DNA of 64,000 nt, from contig NC_087074.1 in the NCBI RefSeq assembly GCF_026151205.1, positions 15,978,962 to 16,042,961 of the forward strand. Reading direction: 5' to 3'. Made by a program: the position numbers and the translations under genes. Position 1 is the stretch's first letter; each line of letters starts with the position of its first letter. Below are positions 45,525 to 56,604 of the stretch, one piece after another. Origin of the DNA: Bolinopsis microptera. Taxonomy: Eukaryota > Ctenophora > Tentaculata > Lobata > Bolinopsidae. The notes under the pieces were generated by a model. That model searched no databases, was not told the origin of the DNA, and saw only the letters and a program-made list of their open reading frames with translations.

Positions 45525-46950
45525 AAGAAATAACCATTCATACACCCTAGCCTAAATTGAGATAGAGCGTAATTACTTTACATATTCAATTGTTCTGACG
45601 GTGATTAATATTCTAAAATTACAATTTCATATTCAGGGCAGTCGTTATCAACAGCAAATTTAAAGGTGTCCTAAGAGGACCCCTCGAATGCACATAGTAA
45701 CAAATAACCCTATTTGTTGTGAAACAATTCTAAATTGATATACATAGTGGCCCAGTAGTAACTGCACACAAGCAACCCTTCAATTACCTACCTGAAAGAT
45801 AGGGAATTGGCATTACACTCCACGTATCATATTGCAGCATGATGATAGTTGTAATAGTGAAACATTAACTTTTTCGTTTCTGTCATTATTTTGTCCGAAA
45901 ATGAACCGGATTATTTTTTCAATAGATTAATAGTCACTACCTTTTCTTGTAACACTCAACAAATATTTAGAGTAGAAGAAGCAAGAATTTTACTCGCAGA
46001 ACTATCTACTCTAAAACAATGTCTCGCTGGACAGAGTTATCTTATTTTAGAATTGTTTTCTTGGATAAGACCTCGCAACAATGAATGATCATCGCGGTAC
46101 GCAATAGCTTTGCAACTCGTTACCAGTACTAGTTCCTAAACAATGTGTGGGAATGCAAAAGTCGAAACTGGTAACGATCACAGCATTAAACACTACCCAA
46201 TTTGGCAAAACAGCAAACTAATCTAACCGGTCATTAATTGCAAAGGTCTTATCTATGAAAACAAATAAGAGAGTAATTGCTTTGATTAAATGATTGGATG
46301 GCTGATTTGGTGATTGGCCATTAACCTAAATCTTAAATGTTTATTGATTAAATTTACAGTTGCAAAACTTGTGTGAAGATACACGTGTATTGATACAGAA
46401 CAAGAATAAAACAGGGAGTTACTAGACCTTGGTTAAAGAACTGGACTATTAGATTCCAACAACGTCATCTCAGCTTTAAATTGGCTTGTGGCTACAAAGA
46501 TTAACATGTCTCCCTCCCTTTACATCACATCTGCCATGACCATAATTAAAAAGAAGTGAGACAAAACATGTAAAAGGTTAAAGCTTAGGACATGGCACTG
46601 CTCATGCTGCTACGACTGATAGCTGGCCTCTTTGTGTGTTGGACGGTGAAGGTTATGTGGAATGTTCTCAGAACAATGTTTCATAGTAATTAAATTATTT
46701 GTTGTAGGTAATTATATAATGAAAAAGAGTAATTAAGTAACTCTAGATCAATATTGACCCACAGTTGACTAGATAATTGTCGATTTCAGATCTTAGTTTA
46801 GAAAAAATTAGACGTTTGTGTGCAATTATTTGATGGTTCTAATAAACAATGACAATATTATGTCATGTATACTACAGTATGGCAAACAGTTTATGCAAGG
46901 CATCAACCAGTTTACTATCTATAGTGATTAGTGAAGGGTATACAGGCTAC
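45525..46950. other. Intergenic; one 33-codon hydrophobic frame
   Basis: AT-rich. A frame at 46592-46693 (MALLMLLRLIAGLFVCWTVK...) is strongly hydrophobic, but short and without splice context. Otherwise nothing. Confidence 0.35.
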
Positions 46951-46972
46951 GGGGGGGGGGGGGGGGGGGGGG
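46951..46972 (+). repeat. Poly-G tract, 22 bases
   Basis: Between GGCTAC and ACCACC. Confidence 0.95.
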
Positions 46973-47360
46973 ACCACCTAAACCCAACTAAACTAAACTG
47001 AAATGAATCTCTTTCTCATTCACTTTATAAGCGGAAAGGAGAAAGTGGTTACTTTTGTTTATAACGTCATGTTGTAGCTGAGCGCGTGCCAATCTTGCTC
47101 CTTTATTATTGTTCGCATTAGATCATGGAGCCACCTGATGACGTAAACTGTTGAAGCCGACTTCACCAATAATATAAGGGAACAGATAAGGATATCTGAG
47201 GAAAACAGCGAGGTGTGGGATGACCTGTTGGATAAGTTAATTAGGTGCACACTACACATACTAATCTACAAAACTGATCTCTTGGCATGGGGATGACGAG
47301 CTTTTAATCCTTTGCTTAAATATTCGCTTTATTCACAGAAACTTAGATCAAATTATCGAT

Positions 47361-47385
47361 GGGGGGGGGGGGGGGGGGGGGGGGG
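47361..47385 (+). repeat. Poly-G tract, 25 bases
   Basis: Follows TTATCGAT, precedes TGGTT; 150 bases upstream of the 21-bp minisatellite. Confidence 0.95.
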
Positions 47386-47540
47386 TGGTTAATTTCCTTA
47401 CGAAAGTTTAATTGCCTGTACTGCGTAGCTATGATATTGAAGTATTTCACTGTTGTCAAGTTCCTTAAAAGTTGTAGTATACCTACTAGGATCTTTGCCT
47501 TCTGCAATACCCTTAAAGTTCGCCTTGTATCTAAAGTATA

Positions 47541-47845
47541 TACGGTAAAAATCTCCACTTTAACGGTAAACATCTCCACTTTAACGGTAAACATCTCCAC
47601 TTGAACGGTAAACATCTCCACTTTAACGGTAAACAATAAACATCTCCACTTTAACGGTAAACATCTCCACTTTAACGGTAAACATCTCCACTTTAACGGT
47701 AAACATCTCCACTTTAACGGTAAACATCTCCAGTTTAACGGTAAACATCTCCACTTTAACGGTAAACATCTCCACTTTAACGGTAAACATCTCCACTTTA
47801 ACGGTAAACATCTCAGTCCACTCTAACGGTAAACATCTCCACTAT
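47541..47845 (+). repeat. 21-bp minisatellite, ~14 copies
   Basis: Unit ATCTCCACTTTAACGGTAAA + C with few changes and small insertions (AATA near 47637, GTC near 47817). The 21-base period keeps minus frames open as MFTVKVE repeats; there is no reason to think it is translated. Confidence 0.96.
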
Positions 47846-50740
47846 AAGACTCGAAGCTCAAAAAGTAGATCGCAAGACAAATGTCATGGTAACTGGAAGA
47901 ATGGTCTTAAGACAGAGGGCCTTAGGTTTTAAGGTCGAACACCTTCAATAACATTGTCAAATGTCAACACCAAATTGGTTGTCAGACGTTGCTTGACCCA
48001 TCATCCGATCAGTGGGTGCACACAAAGCCATACAAATCTAAAGGAGCACGCTTAGGAAGTGTGAAATAGTCTTGGGCTTCCTTTAAATCTAAACTGACGA
48101 ATAGTTTAGTTTAGTGATATAACCTTCATATTACCTTCAGTATGTGGATCGAATAAGCAATAATAGTCTAATCATTCCAAGTTATAACTTCTGTAGATTG
48201 TAGACAGTACAGTCACAATGTTGATAAGGAGATATTGAAGGATATATTTAACATTAAAGGTTTGACACAGAAACTGTTTCATTAATATCTAACCCCACAG
48301 TGCAAAATTCTAAACTTATGAATTTATCGTAAAATGGGACGCAAATTTACAACTGAAAAGGAAAAAAAAACCTCACTCATCCTACTCACTACTTTGTGTC
48401 CGTAAAATATGGGTTCCAAAACTTTTGGCAGACTGTTTGTGACCAGGAAAAACTATTCCCATGAAAGTATGATTTATTTGGGCGACGAAAAAAGCGGGAC
48501 ATTGGCGATTTCGCTCTTTGATTCGTTCAAATTTTGTTAAAGTTTTGGAAGTTGAAATTGTTTAAAAATGCTCGGATACAGTAACCTTTTCTATGCATAT
48601 GGCTTAAAGCGAAAGGTTCTGGCCATTGAGATGTAAAACGCTTTTTCGTTTTAAAAAAATACACCAACCGTGAGAAGTAAAGGAAAGCATAAATACTGTG
48701 ATTAACGTTAGCCTACATGTGACCTCACATTTCCGTTTAGTTGACAACGAATCCAAAAAAGTTTCAAATTGTGATGGTCTCAAATCACTCCTATACGAAA
48801 GCATACGTTTTCACTCCAAAATACTGACACAACGTTATATCTTTGTACTAGTATCTCTCCTGCCGTATTTTTTAAATGTTGAATTTGAATACCCTGATCT
48901 AAAATATTAGCATATCATTACTTCTTACTTACTCAAAATCTGTCATGATTCATGCATATTTCAAATTCTACTTACTCATTACTATTATATTTTGGCTTCA
49001 TTTCAATACGGATACTAAGGTATTTGATGTTTTATTTTGCCCTACGATCTTTCCTAGTGATCTGGCTAGAGTAAAATCCATTATTTTTTATTTCCAACTT
49101 CCTCAAAACAGTTCAGTATATAAGTGTATTCTGGCCCCGGATACCGGGCGACACGACGGCACCTTCGCAATAGCGTACGCAGATGATTTGTGTGCCAAAA
49201 ATTTGGGCCTGATTGCTGTCGCACGTAATCTTATTTCAAAGCGAAACGTTTTCATTTTTCATTGATCCTCTAGAGTTTCTAGACCATAGCCATCTCAACA
49301 ATGAATCCGCTTTAAACAATACTTTTATTTTAGCTGGATTACCTATGAAACTCTTAGTATCCTAGGTAATAGATCAGTCCTCATCAAAACGGATTTTTGA
49401 GCTATGTGTTTGTATTAAAGTATTAATTTGGATCCGATTCAGTTACCACATCCCAAAGATACGATAAGCCAAACGGCTAGCATCAAAAGTGAAGATCCTT
49501 CAAACGAGCTACAAGGTTAATCGAGGAATAAATTAAAATACTCGCTTAACACGAAAACATAGACAAGAATTCTCGGGAAAAAGACGGAGGTGTTCGTGAT
49601 GATAAATTATCGATCAATCCTGGGCAAGTAATAAGAAATAAACGCTCTTCACAGTCCAACACAGGACGCTACTTCAGCGACTATACAGGAAATCAGAACA
49701 TCTATAAGTTGGTGTGAATAGTGTTCACAGCATTCTAAAGTTATCAGGACTAGGTGACTCGCCCGATGGCACTCAGCTTGCTGTCAACAATACAGAGATC
49801 TCAATCAATATCATGTCACACCTAGCTAATTCCACAAAAATTGTGTTAATTTTTACTGATACCTACAATTGTTAATCCAATGACCAGCACATTATTTAAA
49901 GGTATTATGTTTGTTGAAGAGTGTTCTTTGAGGTTGTGTATAGGAATTAAAACGGGTTGGTTTCCTTTTAGCGAGGCTGTAAAACATTGAACTTGGAAAC
50001 CTTTACCTGACATTCACGAATCATGCCTTATTAAGTTCGTCCGTAAACCTTTGAAGAACATAGGAAAAAACAAACGTTCGTCATGACGATATTATGTAGC
50101 TTTAGGCATTGGCAGCAAAGCGAGTAACAGTTCGTGAGATAATGTTAATTATATTCCATGATATGATGTTCGACATCCAGTGTGGCCTATGAAGCGGTGA
50201 AAGGAACAATGACTGTAATTTATCGAGTGATACGGTCGCGGTATTAGTAGATATAATTATGAAATTTCATTCTTCACACAAATAATAATCACAAACACTA
50301 ATCACAAATAATTTGAGGACAACATGACACTCCAAAACTTTGAAAATAACACGAGGAAATATGGACAGAACTGAACAAGAACAAAAACCACACTCAAAGA
50401 CTGAGGAATCAGGAGGACTCTGTATCCCAGGAATCAACTATTATTAAACTATCATTGCTCAATATCGGTTTGGTATCAACGCTACATACTTTGATTTTCC
50501 GACTTTAAAGCTGACTTAAGAAACCAGGGAATTAATTTTACCTCCCTAACGTTAAATCGTTGATTTTGTTTATATATCACTTTCTTTTTTTTCCTTCAAA
50601 ACATTCCAGTACATTGCGCAAAAACTTGAAGATTAAAAATTTTGGAAGCATGTAGGGATTTAGACCTGATATCGATCGTATATACTAAAAATACTCTAGC
50701 ACAAGTGTAACTGCAGTTTTACAGAACTCTAAATGCTTTA
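47846..50740. other. Intergenic, nothing firmly recognised
   Basis: A plus frame at 48945-49265 contains IAYADDL, similar to the reverse-transcriptase catalytic box, but nothing around it fits a polymerase. Otherwise AT-rich DNA. Confidence 0.4.
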
Positions 50741-50741
50741 T

Positions 50742-50822
50742 GAACACACTTGCAGGTACCACCCGTATTCACACTCAGACCTGAGTTTAGTCTTTTTCCG
50801 ATACGAGATTGGGGACGGGTTC
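50742..50822 (+). repeat. Dispersed repeat related to 32779-32885
   Basis: ACACTTGCAGGTACCACCCG, CACTCAGACCTGAGTTTAGTC and TTGGGGACGGGTTC keep the order and spacing of the copy at 32779-32885. Confidence 0.65.
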
Positions 50823-51409
50823 TATAAGTATAAATAAACAAACGAACACTAATCATATAATAAGTCGCAATTTTTGACCCCGTTAAAAAATTGCCGTATA
50901 TGGTAAATGATTCCATCTATGAGTATTGGCTTATGAAACTTCCCCAAATTTCTCTCTGACATGCAACGATTAATGCAGTTTATCACTTTCCACAATGACT
51001 GAGTGATCAGTATTCATCTCAACTCTTGTTATCGATCGATCTCCGTTCCAATGTTTCGTCTAAATAGTTTGATTCCGTCACTCACCAACTCGATGATTTA
51101 ACCTCACATAAACGTCTAAGTCCGGTAATGATGATACTTTATAGTGGGTGCGTCTCACGAGTTACAAATCAAAACGGCTAGTCAAGCGGAATAAATTGTG
51201 ATTTATTTTTACATACGGTGATCTAAGTATGACATAATATTTAAACCATGTCCGCTGACCTAATCTGCCGAAATGACCCACCCGCGAACATTTGAACATA
51301 AAGAAAAATAACTAATCGTGTAATTCAAATCTCGTGCTTTATAAACTGAAACAAAACAAGGAATAAATAAAAAATAATGCGAACGGATCCAAAACAGATT
51401 ACAGAAATT
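50823..51409. other. Intergenic, nothing recognised
   Basis: AT-rich with short frames only. Confidence 0.45.
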
Positions 51410-51575
51410 GTACAGAACAACATGAAAAAGAACTTCATAAGAAATGTGAACAGGAATTGAATTCAAGAACTGTGAACAGGTTTTTCATAAGAACCGTGAA
51501 CAGGAATGCATAAAACCGTGAACAGGAATTTCAGAAGAACTGTGAACAGGAACTTCCGAAGAACTGTGAACAGGA
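51410..51575 (+). repeat. Degenerate ~26-bp repeat, AACTGTGAACAGGAATT
   Basis: Six variants of AGAACTGTGAACAGGAATT with variable linkers (51442-51572). Confidence 0.85.
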
Positions 51576-51923
51576 ATTGCTGATTGCACCTGTGCAGGTA
51601 CTATATCTGAAGTACACCAGAACTCAGTAGTGCATATGAACTTAATACTTATAAAGTGTAAAGGTCCTCTTCCTGGCTGTCCCACTGAAACAAATCATGC
51701 TTGTTCAGATTACCGGTTACTTAGAATTAATGGCCATGTGGCGGATAGTGACGTGCTATGGACGTGCAATAGAGTGACGTGCTATGCACGTGCAATGATC
51801 TGTCGGTATATCGTGTTCCTTATGAGGAGAATGACATCATCCTAGTGATAGTAAAAATAAGTTAAAGATACAGATTACAGATCGTGTTTGAGTTTCTGCT
51901 CTCAAGAAAACGGGACTAGAGTA

Positions 51924-53257
51924 CAGGGCCTCCTCCACGAAACTTGTACTTAACTTTTTTGAACTCAAGCTTAGTTCGCACTTAGCTTAAGTACGACAAT
52001 TTCTGCTGTCCACGAAACTAGAGACACTTAAGCAAACACAAATTTAGGACAAACCTGTCGTCCACGAACGGGTATCATGCAGAGTACTTAACTGTCACGT
52101 GACTGAGGTAACGCAGGTCACACTAACCAATGGTGTGATAGCAAGTAGGAACCAAATTGAGCACACCCAGTCAGGTTCTATTAGTATTATTGATTATGTC
52201 ATTTCCAGTTATTTGGAAGCGGGACATGCTATCAACTGTCAGGTTATATGTGACATCAATGAGCGATTTCTGGACTCTGTTGTGCGTTGGCCCGGTAGTA
52301 TCCATGATTCAACCATTTGGAAATTAAGTGGGGTTAAGACCTTGATCGAAGATTTTGTCAAGAGCCAAGGGCCAAACTATTTAAAGGGTTAGCTTCTTGG
52401 TGATTCGGGGTACGGCCAGCGAGAAATCATGATGGTTCCACTGCTTGAAGAAAAGCTCACTCCGAAAGAGAAACGGTACAACGTTGCACACAAAAAGTGC
52501 AGATGTACTGTAGAGGGGGCCATTGGTGTCCTGAAATCGAGGTTTAGGTGTCTCTGCAAGAAGACAGGTGGTGCAATATTATATCAGGAAGACACCGCAT
52601 GCCATGTAATATCATAGTTAGTTGTATGGTCCTGCATAATTACTGCAGATCTAGGAATATGGACTACCCTGTAGATACAGACATCGCGAGGACATCAGTG
52701 AAAAAGGGGCCCTGAAATTGGGACAGGAAGCTAGAACATGTGTCATTGATTCGTTCATGTAAATATTGACTGAAGATAACTGTTACTAAGCCCTTCAGCT
52801 TATTGAAAAACACTCCAAATTTACGGTTTATATGTTTTTAAAACCCTCGAAACTGTTTACTGTTCCTCAATCACTATTTTTAGTTATCACAAAATCCGAT
52901 TTTACATTTAAGTTCGACTTAAGTACAGCTTAAGTGAGGTTTGGACTGGTCTTAACTTTTTACTTAAATCTCCCTGATTTAAGTCCACTCATAAGTAAAT
53001 TTAGGGCTTAAGTAAGTATCGATTACAATTACGCTTCCAACACGCACCATATATGGAGGCTAACGCAACTTTAAGTGCACGCTAAGTTTAACTCCCAAAG
53101 TCGTACTTAAATATTTAAGTAGGAACTTAAATCATGCGACTTAAGTAAAAATTTGTACTTAAGACTCAGTTCGTGGACGACAAACGAAGGGTTGTACTTA
53201 AATTTGTACTTAAGTCATTCTTAAGTACACCATAAACTGTTCGTGGAAGACACCCTG
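51924..53257 (+). mobile_element. Decayed PIF/Harbinger-type transposon
   Basis: Ends CAGGGCCTCCTCCACGAA (51924-) and TTCGTGGAAGACACCCTG (-53257) are imperfect inverted repeats, flanked by TA on both sides. The subterminal regions are packed with GTACTTAAG/CTTAAGTAC motifs in both orientations, plausible transposase sites. Contains a broken DDE nuclease frame (52099-52617). Harbinger elements normally have a 3-bp duplication, so TA may be a partial duplication or reflect a related group such as ISL2EU. Confidence 0.75.
52099..52617 (+). pseudogene. HARBI1-like DDE transposase nuclease, broken
   Basis: Consecutive in-frame pieces match the DDE_Tnp_4 nuclease of Harbinger transposases: INCQVICDINERFLDSVVRW then PGSIHDSTIW (first catalytic Asp region), a stop at 52390-52392, LLGDSGYGQREIMMVPLLEE (second Asp, GDSGY motif), and VEGAIGVLKSRFRCL (Glu region). 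A second stop ends the frame at 52617. The N-terminal helical part is missing. Inactive. Confidence 0.85.
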
Positions 53258-53388
53258 TATGATTACTATGTAAGATTAGGAATTATTGTGACAATATTTC
53301 TTTGGGAAGTCCTCTAAATGTTTGACAAAAAATTAGTCCGAAAGTCGGGTCTTCTTGACGAATCACTATGTCATGGGCCAAACAAAAA

Positions 53389-53451
53389 GTTGCTATTTTA
53401 TTGAATATCGAAACATTGGGCATTGGTATCGATATTCAGTAAAATAGCAAC
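53389..53451. repeat. 23-bp-arm hairpin with 17-base loop
   Basis: GTTGCTATTTTATTGAATAT (53389-) pairs with the complement ending at 53451, with a single T:G wobble. Size and near-perfect pairing are like a small pre-miRNA, but it could be a miniature inverted repeat. Confidence 0.85.
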
Positions 53452-55960
53452 TACCAATATGAATATTTCCAATTTGGCGTGTGAGCTAATAAATGAAATG
53501 TATCATGAAATTTTTCTGTCCCCATTTTACTATCAGCAAAAATCATTCGAGAGGGTCTATCCCTTACGGAACACACCCATGCTGCTTAATTCTCAAACCG
53601 TTAAAACACCATACTAATATACTACACAAATTACTTTTTCAAGCCGCGAAGTTTAAAGCTAGCTCTTATTAAGCCAGAAGCAAACTATTTCAAAGCGGTA
53701 GAAACTGTTGAAACTGTTGAAACTTGTTCCGATTGCTTTCAGTTGCCGTACTTATAGCAGGGTCCATTTTAAAACAGGGGTGCATGTTGAAAAGCATGGT
53801 GACAGAAAAGTTGGTTCTGCCGTGTTTATGGTTATATATCTGCTTATTTTGGGTTCAAAAATTCGGCACCTGACATGAGAAATAATGTCACCCGTTTCAC
53901 GTACTGTGATAATGTCATTTGAAGAGAGTCTGAATTTGGCAGCAACTGTGAGGTACTATTGATGTGGCTGAAAACGCACAAACTAAAACCCAGCTAATTC
54001 TTCATCAGTTCTGTCAACAACTATAAACACGGGGAGTGGGAACTGATAAAGCTTAAATAAAGTGGGAATTTTAAGTGACGTTATCGACACCTCTTGATCG
54101 GCAATTAAACTTGTTTTGGCAAGGAATCTCAGCTCTTCCTTATCTTCAACTTGTAAACCAGTAACCACATTAAATCTCGTCAGGTCACGCTCTCTTTCAT
54201 AAAACTAATAAACAAGTAATTGATACTATTATTCAGCGGAAATCAGACTGGAGTAAACATTTTGAAGGTTCTAGATTAATGAGGATAAAGAGTTTAGTTG
54301 TTACCTAGAAACAGTGGTGTCATATCACTATCAGCGTTGTAAAGATTGTCCGGGATCTGTTTGTTGCTATCACAACGTCACTGGGGTAAGTTTATACTGA
54401 AGTGGGGATAAGATTGATTTAATTAATATTGACTCAAAGGATCCTCCTATGAATTTGATTAAATAGACTTAATATTTTAATGAGAGGACAATTATCTAAA
54501 ATTGGCTGGATCTTTACTGCAAAAAGCTCCGTATAAAGAGTTGTGTTTTAATATTTTAATACTACACTACCCACCCTACCTACCCTGCCGTCTGCAGGTG
54601 TGGTGCCACTTTTCAAAGTTTAGATGAAATCAACCATGTATGCAGGAGTATAAGGTAACTTTTTACTGTCAAGACAGAACAGCTCTGAAATATATTCAAT
54701 ATTCATATACGAACTTTGTTTATAAACAAAGTTCGTTAGCTTTTTAAGATGGAGTATGGGGGAATATGCGATACCTTACATCTCTGCCGTATATATATAT
54801 TATTATCCTGACCTCATGAACAAGGTGTATGAGCATATGAGAGGATACTGTATGTTTGACTGACAAAAATCATTCGATAATGGACAGGGCCTTTCCTTTT
54901 TGATTTTTTGTATTCTCATTCTCACGTTCTTTTAAGTAGAGTTGGCATACCAGAGGAGGGTATCCTCCAGAAAAAATAAACCTTCTTAGCGTTTTCAATC
55001 CTTTTAAACTTGTAATAGAAATTATGATATGTACTTGAGGCTCTTGGGTCAGACTTTTGGACATGACATGTGTCGCCTCAAAAGTCTGGGCTAATGGTTG
55101 AAGGTTAATTATAAATAATGATATCATGAACCATGATATCATTTTTCAAGCTTTATGGCTCACCGCCCTTTTTTCATGGAAGCGGCAGAGTTAAGTTTTT
55201 TAATCTGTAGTCTGTATCTGACGGATTGCTCGCCCTACCCTAAATATTAATAATGATTTCATTGCCAACCACCATGACTTAAGTGCTTGGCCACGAGCCA
55301 AAACTTTTGTTTTCTTTTTCTAGAGAAGTGTATCTGCCTCTACCGGGAATGCTTTCGTTTTCAGCTTTTTGAAGAAGAAGAACTTCTACTTCTTATAGAT
55401 CGGACTTTTAATTTTACCGCTAATAATTTATAGTGACATCACTGAAGAGGCAGACTCAAGTTTGTAGTCTGTTCACTTGAGGCTGTTTATATCTTGAGTG
55501 AATGCACGCCCTTCCCCTGATTGTAACTTCATTACCGACCACTCTGGGATCCGGACCAGACCTTTTTTCTTTCTTACTTTTAAAGGAGTATAACTTTTAC
55601 TGGAATATTAATATTGGCAATTTGTAAGAATTTTAATGAGGTTATTGAAAATGTAAGTCGGTAACAGATTTAGTTTGTCGTGGGAACAGCAACAGTTGTA
55701 GACAAAGAAACCTTTTTTAGGATTTGTAACTGTGTGCTTACAAATACCAAGAATCAGCTGTAGTAGGGCGTCTGCATGTTAACCGTACTAAGTAACTGTT
55801 TAATGTGTGTCAACAAAACAGAAACCGTAGGTTTAGTTTCCGTCGACACGTTATTATTAGACCAAATATCGGCTCACTAAAACTGAGAAAAAAGGCACTG
55901 ATTGACCCCACTGAATTGATGTCCATAGGATCTGTACGTCTCATGGAGGAACATAGGACT
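53452..55960. other. Intergenic; palindrome at 54709-54736
   Basis: ACGAACTTTGTTTA followed by its exact complement forms a 28-bp palindrome. Rest is AT-rich without supported genes. Confidence 0.5.
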
Positions 55961-55967
55961 CATAATT

Positions 55968-56136
55968 GTTTATGTTAACTATGCAGTATGCTGCTCGGGT
56001 GATAGGACTCATGATTGTTTATGTTAACTATGCTGCTCGGGTGATTGTTTATGTTAACTATGCTGCTCGGGTGATTGTTTATGTTAACTATGCTGCTCGG
56101 GTGATGGTTTATGTTAACTATGCTGCTCAGGTGATG
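55968..56136 (+). repeat. 30-bp tandem repeat
   Basis: GTTTATGTTAACTATGCTGC + TCGGGTGATT at 56017, 56047, 56077 and 56107, plus a variant at 55968 with a longer spacer. Confidence 0.95.
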
Positions 56137-56604
56137 CGACGAAGGGTTTTAGATCTTACAGATCCACTTCTTTAACTTCAACTTGTTTAACATTTTTAAG
56201 GATACTGACCTTTAACTTACCGCTAAAGCTTGTGATAATTCTAAGTAAAAATTTAGTGTTAAAGGTCCGAAATTCGAATACCGAGCCCCGAAAGAAACAT
56301 TTAAAGCGTTTCAATTTATGTTTTGTAGCATTCATTTCTTTTTGTGCTGATTTCCCTAAAAGTAATTAAATATCTGGTCTGCATGATTTAAAATCCCTTT
56401 TAAAATCATTTGTTACATTAACTGATTAACAGTGAAACTGCAGTTTTTCCACCCCAAGCCTAAAGTTAATGACGATATAACCTGAAATTATTATTTATTC
56501 TCATACATATTCTAGCTTTTAAAAATGACAGTGTTAAAACTATAAAAATGCAGTTGTGGATATTAACACTAAGGCATCTAACTTCACCCACCAAACTATG
56601 TAGC

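Noticed and set aside
47343..47811. ORF made of MFTVKVE heptads
   Set aside because: 21-bp minisatellite read in frame; no gene context.
48945..49265. Possible reverse transcriptase because of IAYADDL
   Set aside because: Only the box is similar; flanking residues do not fit a polymerase and the frame is AT-rich.
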